Below, piece after piece: positions 16,624 through 24,098 of a stretch of 64,000 bases of DNA. Within the stretch, counting starts at the first letter, position 1. Every line of letters begins with the position of its first letter. The notes beneath the pieces are model-generated. The model was given only the letters and a program-made list of their open reading frames with translations, was not told the origin of the DNA and did no database searches. Origin of the DNA: Lipingzhangella_A rawalii (lineage in GTDB: Bacteria > Actinomycetota > Actinomycetes > Streptosporangiales > Streptosporangiaceae); assembly GCF_031628175.1 (NCBI RefSeq), contig NZ_JAVLVT010000009.1, forward strand, positions 62,001 to 126,000, in the 5' to 3' direction. The translations under genes were made by a program, and so were the position numbers.

Positions 16624-16731
16624 TCAGCGGCCGGTGGGACCACCGTTGTCGCGGCGGTCCAGGGCCCGCTGGAGGGCACGGTTGGTCTCGGCATCGGTGT
16701 CGGCCTCGTTCGACGAAACGTCGTAACGCAT
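16624..16731 (-). CDS. Unannotated 35-residue small protein
   Basis: A short open frame starts ATG at 16731, with GAGGATCATC placing AGGA at ideal distance, and ends TGA at 16624. It begins MRYDVSSNEADTDAETNRAL, continues with a basic ALDRRD helix-like stretch and ends GGPTGR. Codon third positions are almost all G or C (GAC, ACC, GCC, CTC, CTG), like the real genes around it and unlike the non-coding gaps. It contains no branched-chain codon cluster, so it is not an attenuation leader. It sits alone between serA and leuB, 163 bases before leuB. Function is unknown. Confidence 0.55.
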   Translation of the reverse strand: MRYDVSSNEADTDAETNRALQRALDRRDNGGPTGR

Positions 16732-17176
16732 GATGATCCTCGCATACACGTCGAGTGAAGAAACGAATGACGACCATCGGCGGCGTCTGCCAAGGGTGCG
16801 GCGACGAACGTCGCGGTCGGTTCACGCGAGGAACAGTGCTGGATCGCCGTTCCGGGACGGCGCCGCGACCGGCAGGTCGATGCGGGCGGCGCCACGCGCG
16901 ATCTGGACGCAGGAGATCACTGGACGTCCAGAGAGCGACTCCAAGAATATCGGATGTCCAAGTATTGCGCCAGTCGCCCCCACCGGAGAACCGAGGGCGT
17001 CCCGGTGCAGCCCCGGCCCCGGGTCCAGGTCCAGGTCCAGGTCCAGCCAACAGGATGCGGCCCCGGCGCAAGCTACGCCGGGGCCGCCAGACATACCCAT
17101 CCCCGCGGGACCGCCTCTCCCCAGGGCAGACAACGCCGGAACCAGGGGAGGCGCTCCGGGGATCATGTGCGTGGTG
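16732..17176. other. Gap between serA and the 35-aa sORF
   Basis: The 445 bases contain no credible gene. They hold a 12-bp palindrome CTGGACGTCCAG (16920-16931), a less GC-rich stretch with GATATTC on the minus strand (about 16948-16968) that could be part of the sORF promoter, and the GGTCCA array at 17022-17045. Confidence 0.5.
17022..17045 (+). repeat. Four tandem GGTCCA hexamers
   Basis: Four exact GGTCCA units lie just downstream of serA on the minus-strand reading. The composition resembles the GTCCCG array at the cimA promoter. Slippage-prone repeats of this kind are otherwise rare in this gene-dense block. Confidence 0.75.
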
Positions 17177-18763
17177 CTACTCCAGATCGACGACCCGGCA
17201 GCTGTCCGCGCCGATCTCGGAACGGATTGCCTCGAGGGTCGCATCGGGGACAGCGGAATCCACGGTCAGTGTGATCAGGGCCGATCCCTTACCCACATTC
17301 CGACTGACCTGCATGCCCGCAATGTTGATCTGGGCATCGCCCAGCAGCTGACCCACAACGCCCACAATTCCGGGACGATCCGTGTACGAGAAGAAGGCCA
17401 TGTGGTCGGCGAGGTCAACTTCGATGCTGTAGCCGTTCACCTCAATGACCTTCTCGACCTGGCGCGGCCCGGACAGCGTTCCCGAGACCGACACGCGCTG
17501 GCCGTCGGGCAGCACGCCGTGCACCCGGATCACGTTTCGCCAGTCCGGGCTGTCGGAACTGGTGACGAGGTTGATCTCCACACCCCGCTCCTCGGCGAGC
17601 AGGGGGGCGTTGACGAAGGTTACGGACTCCTCCACCGCGCCCTCGAACACGCCCTTGAGTGCGGCCAGCTCCAGCACCTTGACGTCCTGGCTCGCGATCT
17701 CGCCGCGAACCTCCACGTCCACCCGGCTGGCCGTGGCCTGGGCCAGGGCCGTGAAGATCCGTCCCAACTTCTCGGTGAGCGGCAGCGCCGGGCGCACGTC
17801 CTCGGCGACACCGCCCCCCTGCACGTTCACCGCATCCGGGACGAACTCCCCCTCCAGGGCCAGCTTGACCGACTCGGCGACCTGGGTTCCCGCCTTCTCC
17901 TGAGCCTCGTGGGTGCTCGCTCCCAGATGCGGGGCCACCACGACGTTCTCCAGGTTGAACAGCGGGCTGTCGGTGCACGGCTCCTTGGCGAAGACGTCCA
18001 CACCGGCCCCAGCGATCCGGTTGTCCTGGAGCGCGCGGACCAGGGCATCCTCGTCCACGATGCCGCCGCGCGCCGCGTTGATCACGCGGCAGGTGGGCTT
18101 CGCCTTGGCCAGAGCGTCGTCACTGATGAGCCCGACCGTGTCCTTGTTCTTGGGCAGATGCACGGTGATGAAGTCACTGCGGCGCATCAGCTCGTCGAGA
18201 CTCACCAGCTCCACACCCAGCTGGGCGGCACGAGCCGGCTGCACGAAGGGATCGTAGGCGAGCAGGGTGACGCCGAACGCGGCCAGCCGCTGCGCGACCA
18301 GGACACCGATCCGGCCCAGTCCCACCACGCCGACGACCTTGTCGTAGATCTCGACTCCGGTGTACTTGGAGCGCTTCCACTCCCCGTTCACCAGCGCGTT
18401 GTGGGCGGGAGCGGTGTGCCGGGCACAGGCCAGCAGCAGGTTGATCGCCTGCTCGGCGGCGCTCACGATGTTTGAGGTGGGTGCGTTCACGACCAGCACA
18501 CCGGCCTTGGTGGCAGCCGACACGTCCACGTTGTCCAACCCGACTCCGGCGCGCGCAACGACCTGGAGCTTCGGGGCCGACGCCAAGGCCTCGGCGTCGA
18601 TTTGGGTTGCGCTGCGCACGATCACGGCGTCGACGTCGGCAAGAGCCGGAAGCAACGCGGAACGGTCGGAACCGTCGGTGTAGCGGAGGTCGAAGTCCTC
18701 CTTGAGCACCGCGAGCGCAGCAGGTGATAGTTCTTCCGCGACCAGAACAACTGGCTTGGGCAC
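17177..18763 (-). CDS. serA: D-3-phosphoglycerate dehydrogenase
   Basis: A 528-residue long-form PHGDH catalysing the first step of serine synthesis. It has the substrate domain (VVARAGVGLDNVDV), the NAD Rossmann motif VVGLGRIGVLVAQRL, the catalytic Arg/Glu/His positions (NAARGGIVDEDAL, APHLGASTHEAQEKAG), the intervening allosteric domain of long-form enzymes and a C-terminal ACT domain beginning about residue 455 (DRPGIVGVVGQLLGDAQINIAGMQV) that binds serine. GTG 18763 follows AAGGA. It lies within the branched-chain block in the same order as in Streptomyces. Confidence 0.96.
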   Translation of the reverse strand: MPKPVVLVAEELSPAALAVLKEDFDLRYTDGSDRSALLPALADVDAVIVRSATQIDAEALASAPKLQVVARAGVGLDNVDVSAATKAGVLVVNAPTSNIVSAAEQAINLLLACARHTAPAHNALVNGEWKRSKYTGVEIYDKVVGVVGLGRIGVLVAQRLAAFGVTLLAYDPFVQPARAAQLGVELVSLDELMRRSDFITVHLPKNKDTVGLISDDALAKAKPTCRVINAARGGIVDEDALVRALQDNRIAGAGVDVFAKEPCTDSPLFNLENVVVAPHLGASTHEAQEKAGTQVAESVKLALEGEFVPDAVNVQGGGVAEDVRPALPLTEKLGRIFTALAQATASRVDVEVRGEIASQDVKVLELAALKGVFEGAVEESVTFVNAPLLAEERGVEINLVTSSDSPDWRNVIRVHGVLPDGQRVSVSGTLSGPRQVEKVIEVNGYSIEVDLADHMAFFSYTDRPGIVGVVGQLLGDAQINIAGMQVSRNVGKGSALITLTVDSAVPDATLEAIRSEIGADSCRVVDLE

Positions 18764-18864
18764 AACTAATCCTTACGGGAGTTGCTTATCGCCGCACGAC
18801 CGCGCGACGACCTGACCACTCCGTGCCCCGTGCAGGGACACGACCAGCCCGAGTCTAGCCGCCC

Positions 18865-18921
18865 GGCCCTGACCGCGATGCGGAACCCCCCAAGAAGACC
18901 ACATTTTCGCAGGTCAGGGCC
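18865..18921 (-). terminator. Large inverted repeat between ilvC and serA
   Basis: GGCCCTGACC at 18865-18874 pairs perfectly with GGTCAGGGCC at 18912-18921, extendable by an inner TGCG/CGCA pairing across a small bulge. It lies 15 bases beyond the ilvC stop on the minus strand and could end ilvC transcripts or protect the 3' end. No long U-tract follows, so the role is uncertain. Confidence 0.45.
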
Positions 18922-18935
18922 GTACCATCGAGCGG

Positions 18936-19931
18936 TTAGCCCTTGAGCCAGCTCATGAGGGGACGCAGCTGTGCCCCAACCTGCTCGATCTGCTCGGCCT
19001 GCTCGGCCTCCCGCCGCTTGAGGAAGGTCGGCCGGCCCGCGTCGAACTCGGCCATGAGCTCCTGGGCGTAGCTGCCGTCCCGAACCTCGGCCAGGATCCG
19101 CCGCATCTCGGCACGGGTCTCCTCGGTAATGACCCGCTGGCCGCGGGTGTAGCCGCCATACTCGGCGTTGTCCGAGACCGACCAGTACATCGTGGAGATG
19201 CCTCCCTCATACATGAGGTCCACGATGAGTTTCATCTCGTGCAGGCATTCGAAGTAGGCGATCTCGGGCTGGTAACCCGCCTCGACGAGCGTCGAGAATC
19301 CCGCCTTGATCAGCTCCGACACCCCGCCACACAGCACGGCCTGTTCACCGAACAGGTCCGTCTCGGTCTCCTCGGTGAAGGTGGTCCGTAGGGCTCCCGC
19401 ACGGGTCCCGCCGATGCCCTTGGCGTAGGACAGGACCAGATCCCAGGCGCGGCCGGAGGCGTCCTTCTCCACCGCGACCAGGACCGGAACCCCGCGTCCG
19501 GCCTCGAACTGCCGGCGCACCAGATGGCCCGGCCCCTTGGGGGCGACCATGGCCACATCCACGCCCTCGGGCGGGCTGATGAGACCGTAGCGGATACTGA
19601 ATCCGTGCCCGAAGAACAGGGCGTCCCCCGGAGACAGATGGGGGGCGATCTCCTCGGCGAACAGGTCGCGGTGGAAGTGGTCCGGCGCCAGGATCATGAT
19701 GAGGTCGGCCTCCTGGGCCGCCTGGCTCGGGGTGACCACGCGCAGCCCGTCGTCCTCGGCCTGCGCCCGACTCGCCGACCCCTCCCGCAGCCCGACCCGC
19801 ACGTCCACCCCCGAGTCCCGCAGGGACAGGGCGTGGGCGTGGCCCTGACTGCCGTAGCCAATGACCGCCACCGTGCGGCCCTGGACGACGCTCAGGTCTG
19901 CGGCGTCGTCGTAGTACATCTGTGCTGCCAC
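18936..19931 (-). CDS. ilvC: Ketol-acid reductoisomerase (class I)
   Basis: A 331-residue NADPH-dependent enzyme that isomerises and reduces acetolactate or acetohydroxybutyrate. VAVIGYGSQGHAHALSLRDSGV is the cofactor fold; MVAPKGPGHLVRRQFEAGRGVP, GIGGTRAGALRTTFTEETETDLFGEQAVLCGG and CLHEMKLIVDLMYEGGI contain the conserved Lys and the acidic Mg2+ ligands. The length is right for class I. GTG 19931 follows AAGGAG at 11 bases. It is separated from ilvN by 309 bases instead of the usual tight spacing. Confidence 0.96.
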   Translation of the reverse strand: MAAQMYYDDAADLSVVQGRTVAVIGYGSQGHAHALSLRDSGVDVRVGLREGSASRAQAEDDGLRVVTPSQAAQEADLIMILAPDHFHRDLFAEEIAPHLSPGDALFFGHGFSIRYGLISPPEGVDVAMVAPKGPGHLVRRQFEAGRGVPVLVAVEKDASGRAWDLVLSYAKGIGGTRAGALRTTFTEETETDLFGEQAVLCGGVSELIKAGFSTLVEAGYQPEIAYFECLHEMKLIVDLMYEGGISTMYWSVSDNAEYGGYTRGQRVITEETRAEMRRILAEVRDGSYAQELMAEFDAGRPTFLKRREAEQAEQIEQVGAQLRPLMSWLKG

Positions 19932-20240
19932 GTCGGCTTACTCCTTTGTTCTTGGTCCAGATCCTGTCGTGTGCACCGTTCCGGGGCACCCTCGTGCAGC
20001 GGCCTCCAGGGGAATCCAGGAGAGTCCAGGAGAGAACGGGCCGCGTGCTGGCCCGGCGGGGTCACACCACACGCTCCGGGGTGTATTCGCCGGACCGCGG
20101 CGCGAGTCCCCGGTCCGGCCCGTGTCTGCGGTGTGGGCTGGGTGGTGGTGTGTGCATCCTGTCGGGGTCGCGGCCCCGGGACGAGACTGGCTGCGCCGGT
20201 CGCCCAGACAGCCGGATGCCCAGCATGCACACCCCACTCT
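19932..20240. other. ilvN-ilvC intergenic region with hairpin
   Basis: These 309 bases hold no credible gene. CCGGACCG (20090-20097) and CGGTCCGG (20111-20118) form an 8-bp stem, and GGAGAGTCCAGGAGAG is a short direct repeat near 20022-20035. If ilvB, N and C are one transcript, this is an unusually long spacer that may be processed or hold a separate ilvC promoter. Confidence 0.45.
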
Positions 20241-20765
20241 CTAGGCGCTGCGTTCCACGACCCGCAGCGAGCGGTCGGTAATCGACCTCGCTCCGCGTCC
20301 CAGCGCCACCAGCCCGGACTTGACGAGCTCCTTGATTCCGAAGGGTTCCAGATTGCGGATCAGCGCCTGGAGCTTCTCGGGATCACCGGTGGCTTCGATG
20401 ACGACCACGTCCGGGCCGACGTCAACCACGTTGGCCCGGAATAGCTGGGCCGTCTCCAGCACGTGGCTGCGTGTGTTGACATCGGCCTTGACCTTGATCA
20501 ACAACAGTTCGCGGCGTACCGCGGCGTCGGGGTCCATCTCGACGATCTTGATGACGTTCACCAGCTTGTTGAGCTGTTTGGTCACCTGCTCCAGGGGGTG
20601 GCGGTCGCAGTTGACCACGATCGTCATCCGGGACAGTCCCTCGTACTCGGTTGGTCCGACAGCGAGGGAGTGGATATTGAAACCGCGCCGGGAGAACAGG
20701 GCCGAGGCGCGTGCGAGGACGCCTGGCTTGTCCTCCACCAGGACGGACAGCGTGTGCAGACTCAA
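20241..20765 (-). CDS. ilvN: Acetolactate synthase small (regulatory) subunit
   Basis: A 174-residue regulatory subunit. MSLHTLSVLVEDKPGVLARASALFSRRGFNIHSLAVGPTE is the N-terminal ACT domain that binds valine and mediates feedback inhibition, followed by the second ACT-like domain (RELLLIKVKADVNTRSHVLETAQLFRANVVDVG). It activates IlvB and makes it sensitive to branched-chain amino acids. Its start is 12 bases after the ilvB stop, consistent with coupled translation. Confidence 0.96.
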   Translation of the reverse strand: MSLHTLSVLVEDKPGVLARASALFSRRGFNIHSLAVGPTEYEGLSRMTIVVNCDRHPLEQVTKQLNKLVNVIKIVEMDPDAAVRRELLLIKVKADVNTRSHVLETAQLFRANVVDVGPDVVVIEATGDPEKLQALIRNLEPFGIKELVKSGLVALGRGARSITDRSLRVVERSA

Positions 20766-20777
20766 CTTCTCGGCCCC

Positions 20778-22586
20778 TTATTCCTCGTCGTCCCAGTCGG
20801 GTGCCATGTCCCGCGCGTACTGGATGTCGTCGTTGCTGGTGCCCGGCCCCACCATGGGCCAGACCATGGCGTCGTGGTGCACGGTGAAATCGATGACCAC
20901 CGGAGCGTCGTTGATCGCCATGGCCTTTTCAATGGTCGCGTCGACATCCTCCACGCGGTCACAACGCAGGCCCACACAACCGTACGCCTCGGCCAGGCGC
21001 GCGAAGTCCGGTATGCGCCCCGGCCGCGGATCCTGCCCCGCCTCGCCCGTGGACTCGGCGCCGTCCGGGTCCTCGGGGCGGGGAGCCGTATGCAGGTCGG
21101 TGTTGGAGTAGCGCCCGTCGTAGTACAGCGTCTGCCACTGACGCACCATGCCCAGATTGCTGTTGTTGATGACCGCGACCTTGATCGGGATGCCTTCGAC
21201 CGCGCAGGTGGCCAGTTCCTGGTTGGTCATCTGGAAACAGCCGTCGCCGTCGATGGCCCACACGGTCCGGTCCGGTTCGGCGGTCTTGGCGCCCAGGGCC
21301 GCCGGAACGGCGAAACCCATGGTTCCCGCACCGCCGGAGTTGACGAAACTTCCAGGCCGTTCGTAGTCAATGAACTGGGCAGCCCACATCTGGTGCTGCC
21401 CGACTCCGGCCACGTAGCAGGCGTCGGGACCGACAAGCTCCCCGATCCGCTGGATGACGTACTGCGGGGAGAGGCTGCCGTTACCGGGGTCGGTGTAGCC
21501 GGTGGGATAGACCGACCGCAGCCGTTCGAGCTGCGCCCACCATGCGGCATAGTCGCCGACCCTTCCTTCGGACTGGTCCGAGCGCACCGCCACGACCATG
21601 TCCGCGATCACTTCACGGCAGTCTCCCACGATCGGCACATCGGCATGGCGGTTCTTGGAGATCTCCGCAGGGTCGATGTCCGCGTGCACGATGGTCGCCT
21701 CGGGGGCGAAGCTGTCGAGGCGACCCGTCACCCGGTCGTCGAACCGGGCACCGAGGGCGACGATCAGGTCGGCCCGCTGGAGCGCCCCGACCGCCGAGAC
21801 GGAACCGTGCATACCGGGCATACCCACGTGCTGTTCGTGGGTGTCCGGGAAGGCACCGCGCGCCATCAGCGTGGTGACGACCGGCATCCCGGTGAGCTCG
21901 GCCAGCACCCGCAGCTCCGCGGAGGCCCCGGACTTGAGGACGCCGCCACCGACGTAGAGCACCGGCCGTCGAGCCTCGGCGACGAGCCGGGCCGCCTCGC
22001 GCACCTGTTTGCCGTGTGGGCGGGTAACCGGACGGTATCCAGGAAGCTCGGGATTCTGCGGCCACGAGAACGCGATGGTGCTCTGGAGCGCGTCCTTGGC
22101 GATGTCCACCAGAACCGGACCGGGGCGCCCCGTCGCGGCGATGTGGAAGGCCGAGGCGATGGTGTGCGGAATGTCCTCGGCGGACCGGACCAGGAAGTTG
22201 TGCTTGGTGATCGGCATGGTGATGCCGCAGATGTCCGCTTCCTGGAATCCGTCGGTGCCGATGAGCGGGGTAGCGACCTGCCCGGTGATCGCCACCATCG
22301 GCACGGAGTCCATATGCGCGTCGGCGAGCGGGGTGACGAGATTGGTCGCCCCCGGGCCACTGGTCGCCACACACACGCCCGGACGACCGGTGGCGTAGGC
22401 GTACCCCTCCGCGGCGTGACCGGCCCCCTGCTCGTGGCGCATGAGCACGTGCCGTACGGCGCGGGAGTCGAAGAGTGGGTCGTAGGCGGGAAGAATGGCT
22501 CCACCCGGGATCCCGAATACCACGTCGACGCCAACCTGCTCCAGCGACGCGATGAGAGCCTGGGCTCCGGTCATATGCTCGGTCAT
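20778..22586 (-). CDS. ilvB: Acetolactate synthase large (catalytic) subunit
   Basis: A 602-residue ThDP enzyme that condenses pyruvate to acetolactate or with 2-oxobutyrate to acetohydroxybutyrate. VDVVFGIPGGAILPAYDPL carries the ThDP-activating Glu region downstream (MRHEQGAGHAAEGYA), GPGATNLVTPLADAHMDSVPMVAITGQV is typical, and GDGCFQMTNQELATCAVEGIPIKVAVINN is the GDG...NN ThDP/Mg motif. ATG 22586 follows GAAGGA. It is the first structural gene after an attenuator with its own leader peptide and promoter. Confidence 0.97.
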   Translation of the reverse strand: MTEHMTGAQALIASLEQVGVDVVFGIPGGAILPAYDPLFDSRAVRHVLMRHEQGAGHAAEGYAYATGRPGVCVATSGPGATNLVTPLADAHMDSVPMVAITGQVATPLIGTDGFQEADICGITMPITKHNFLVRSAEDIPHTIASAFHIAATGRPGPVLVDIAKDALQSTIAFSWPQNPELPGYRPVTRPHGKQVREAARLVAEARRPVLYVGGGVLKSGASAELRVLAELTGMPVVTTLMARGAFPDTHEQHVGMPGMHGSVSAVGALQRADLIVALGARFDDRVTGRLDSFAPEATIVHADIDPAEISKNRHADVPIVGDCREVIADMVVAVRSDQSEGRVGDYAAWWAQLERLRSVYPTGYTDPGNGSLSPQYVIQRIGELVGPDACYVAGVGQHQMWAAQFIDYERPGSFVNSGGAGTMGFAVPAALGAKTAEPDRTVWAIDGDGCFQMTNQELATCAVEGIPIKVAVINNSNLGMVRQWQTLYYDGRYSNTDLHTAPRPEDPDGAESTGEAGQDPRPGRIPDFARLAEAYGCVGLRCDRVEDVDATIEKAMAINDAPVVIDFTVHHDAMVWPMVGPGTSNDDIQYARDMAPDWDDEE

Positions 22587-22632
22587 CACTGGGGTCCTTC
22601 TGCTACAGGGGTGATGGACTGTGCCTGGCAAC

Positions 22633-22664
22633 AAAAAACCCCTCACCGCAGAGCGGTTGAGGGG
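22633..22664 (-). terminator. Attenuator terminator before ilvB
   Basis: On the minus strand CCCCTCAACCGC and GCGGTGAGGGG form a long stem with loop TCT, followed by six T residues (22633-22638). It ends about 46 bases before the ilvB ATG. The segment GCTACGCGCT immediately upstream can pair with AGCGCGTAGC in the leader peptide coding region. Confidence 0.88.
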
Positions 22665-22698
22665 AGCGCGTAGCGTCGGCGACTGACGACTGACTCAG

Positions 22699-22752
22699 TC
22701 AGCTGGCTACGCGCTGACCAAGTACGAGAATTCGTGGGTGGTTGCTTCGCAC
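22699..22752 (-). CDS. ilvB leader peptide (branched-chain attenuation)
   Basis: A 17-codon frame reads MRSNHPRILVLGQRVAS followed by TGA. The adjacent Ile-Leu-Val-Leu codons (ATT-CTC-GTA-CTT) are the sensing site for all three branched-chain amino acids. GTG at 22752 lies 7 bases after a CAATGT -10 element, so the transcript is probably leaderless. AGCGCGTAGC within the last codons pairs with GCTACGCGCT just before the terminator, and GG of the Gly codon can extend that pairing into the CCCC base of the terminator, giving a possible antiterminator. Confidence 0.88.
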   Translation of the reverse strand: MRSNHPRILVLGQRVAS

Positions 22753-22759
22753 GGTGTCA

Positions 22760-22788
22760 ACATTGGCCGAGTCCGCGTGCCACGTCAA
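22760..22788 (-). promoter_or_regulatory. ilvB leader promoter
   Basis: TTGACG (22783-22788) and CAATGT (22760-22765) are separated by exactly 17 bases and put the transcription start on the G of the leader GTG at 22752. This is the best sigma-A-like promoter in the block. Confidence 0.72.
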
Positions 22789-22803
22789 CCAAAACGGTCA
22801 TTT

Positions 22804-22822
22804 TGTCTCACATTATGAGACA
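22804..22822. promoter_or_regulatory. Inverted repeat upstream of the ilvB promoter, candidate activator site
   Basis: TGTCTCA and TGAGACA form a perfect 7-bp inverted repeat around CATTA, in an AT-rich stretch unlike the surrounding DNA. It is centred about 61 bases before the proposed start of transcription, a usual place for an activator. IclR-type regulators such as NdgR/LtbR control branched-chain genes in actinobacteria and are candidates; the match to their site is not verified. Confidence 0.55.
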
Positions 22823-23364
22823 CGAATTTCGCACTGTGGCCCGATTTGCCCCTTCCGTCCGGCGTGCTCATGACCGCGCCCCCGGCTCGGCGGTGGGGGT
22901 GACCAGGACGCCAGCCCTGCTGTGCAGATCGTGATGTCCCGCAGAACCCCGGGGGCTGCTCCTGCTCTCCAACGGCTCTACCTGGCCCGCATGCGCTGGG
23001 GCCACCCCGGATGCCAACACCACCTCAATCCCTCCCCGATGGAGTTCCTGGCCTGGTTCCAGAGCCGCCCCCAGGTCGTGGTTTTTGGAGTGTCTGTGAG
23101 GTGGGACGCTGCTCGGGCCGGCTCGGTGGGCGTGGTCGCAGGCCGGGAACTCTCTCCGGAGGCCGCATGGGGGCTGTCGGCTGCGCTGATGCGCGCCGAT
23201 CCGCCCAGGCGAGGCCCGAGGGATGCGCCCGTGCCCGTCCGTGGGCCGGGCTGGGGCAGCGCCCCGGGCGTGCGGGAACGCCCACGGCGCGGGGGATGCC
23301 CCCGCATCCGACGCTCCCCGGGGAACGTGCGGGGAACGGTGATTGGTTATGGGCACGCGCCGTG

Positions 23365-23441
23365 TCGGCCGCCGGCGGCGTCGCGCCGTGGTGGTCCCTG
23401 GTGGTGTCCTGTTCCGGGGGCGCTCCCCCGCACGACGGCCA
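23365..23441 (+). repeat. 77-bp repeat, copy A
   Basis: This copy is the exact reverse complement of 24022-24098. It starts TCGGCCGCCGGCGG, ends CGCACGACGGCCA and contains a short hairpin CGGGGGCGCTCCCCCG near its right end. On its left, GGTTATGGGCACGCGCCGTG is shared, with few changes, by the third copy at 23819-23889. Confidence 0.85.
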
Positions 23442-23476
23442 GCGGTCGGGGGGTGCGAAGCGCCCTGGGGGCGCCC

Positions 23477-23523
23477 CACCAGACCGAACAGCCACTACAC
23501 ACGACAACCACCCAGACCTGGGT
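23477..23523 (+). repeat. Direct repeat (about 46 bp), copy 1
   Basis: CACCAGACCGAACAGCCACT and the following ACACACGACAACCACCCAGA up to CCTGGG recur with a few changes at 23629-23675, 152 bases away. The repeat lies between the two arms of the 77-bp inverted pair. No coding role is apparent. Confidence 0.65.
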
Positions 23524-23628
23524 GCGATGGCCATGCCGCACATCCCCCTACCCGAGGGAACACACCCCTCACACAACGACCACCGACCGGGGATGCGGAA
23601 CGTGACACGGAGCAATCTGAGGATGCTT

Positions 23629-23675
23629 CACCAGACTGAACAACCATACACACGACAAACCACCGAGACCTGGGG
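23629..23675 (+). repeat. Direct repeat (about 46 bp), copy 2
   Basis: CACCAGACTGAACAACCATA followed by CACGACAAACCACCGAGACC matches copy 1 at 23477 with scattered substitutions and single-base indels. Confidence 0.65.
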
Positions 23676-23818
23676 TCGCTGTGCACACCTCACGGTCACG
23701 CAGAAACCCACCCCGCACCTCATGGCCCGGGGCCATCATCGACCGGAGCGGGAAGCAACCGCCCGCACCACCCTGCCCGGGGACGCGCGCACCAGCCGCG
23801 CCGCCCTCCCCGATCATT

Positions 23819-23889
23819 GGCCGTGGTGCGGGGGATGATCTCGCGGGGTGCGACGCCGCCGGCGGCCGACACGGCGCGGACCCATAACC
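23819..23889 (-). repeat. Shortened third copy of the 77-bp repeat family
   Basis: It shares the outer parts of copy A in opposite orientation: GGCCGTGGTGCGGGGGA at one end and CGACGCCGCCGGCGGCCGAC with the flanking CATAACCAAGCAC at the other. The middle part of copy A, including the 17-base hairpin, is replaced by a short unrelated segment. Confidence 0.7.
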
Positions 23890-24021
23890 AAGCACCCCCA
23901 GCCAGGACACTCCCGGGTGGACCACGCACCGCCTCCGCCCCACCTTGAGGTCCGTCGTGCGGAACAACACGGCGCCCCCGCCACGGGGGTACCCCCACAA
24001 GCTGCCGCCCCCACGTCCCGT

Positions 24022-24098
24022 TGGCCGTCGTGCGGGGGAGCGCCCCCGGAACAGGACACCACCAGGGACCACCACGGCGCGACGCCGCCGGCGGCCGA
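24022..24098 (-). repeat. 77-bp repeat, copy B
   Basis: This is the perfect inverted partner of copy A with no mismatch across 77 bases, while the flanks differ. A further fragment, CTCCCCCGCACGACGGCCAG at about 24208-24227, matches the right end of copy A in direct orientation. Confidence 0.85.

Noticed and set aside
16920..16931. CTGGACGTCCAG palindrome as a LexA or DasR operator
   Set aside because: It matches neither the actinobacterial SOS box (CGAACN4GTTYG) nor the DasR site well, and neighbouring genes do not suggest either regulon.
22625..22760. T-box riboswitch upstream of ilvB
   Set aside because: No T-box sequence or specifier stem was found, while a leader peptide with ILVL codons and a terminator explain the region.
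23281..23340. Short GC palindromes (CGGCGCGGGGGATGCCCCCG and neighbours) resembling type I-E CRISPR repeats
   Set aside because: There is no regular repeat-spacer spacing and no cas gene; the similarity is only a GC-rich hairpin.
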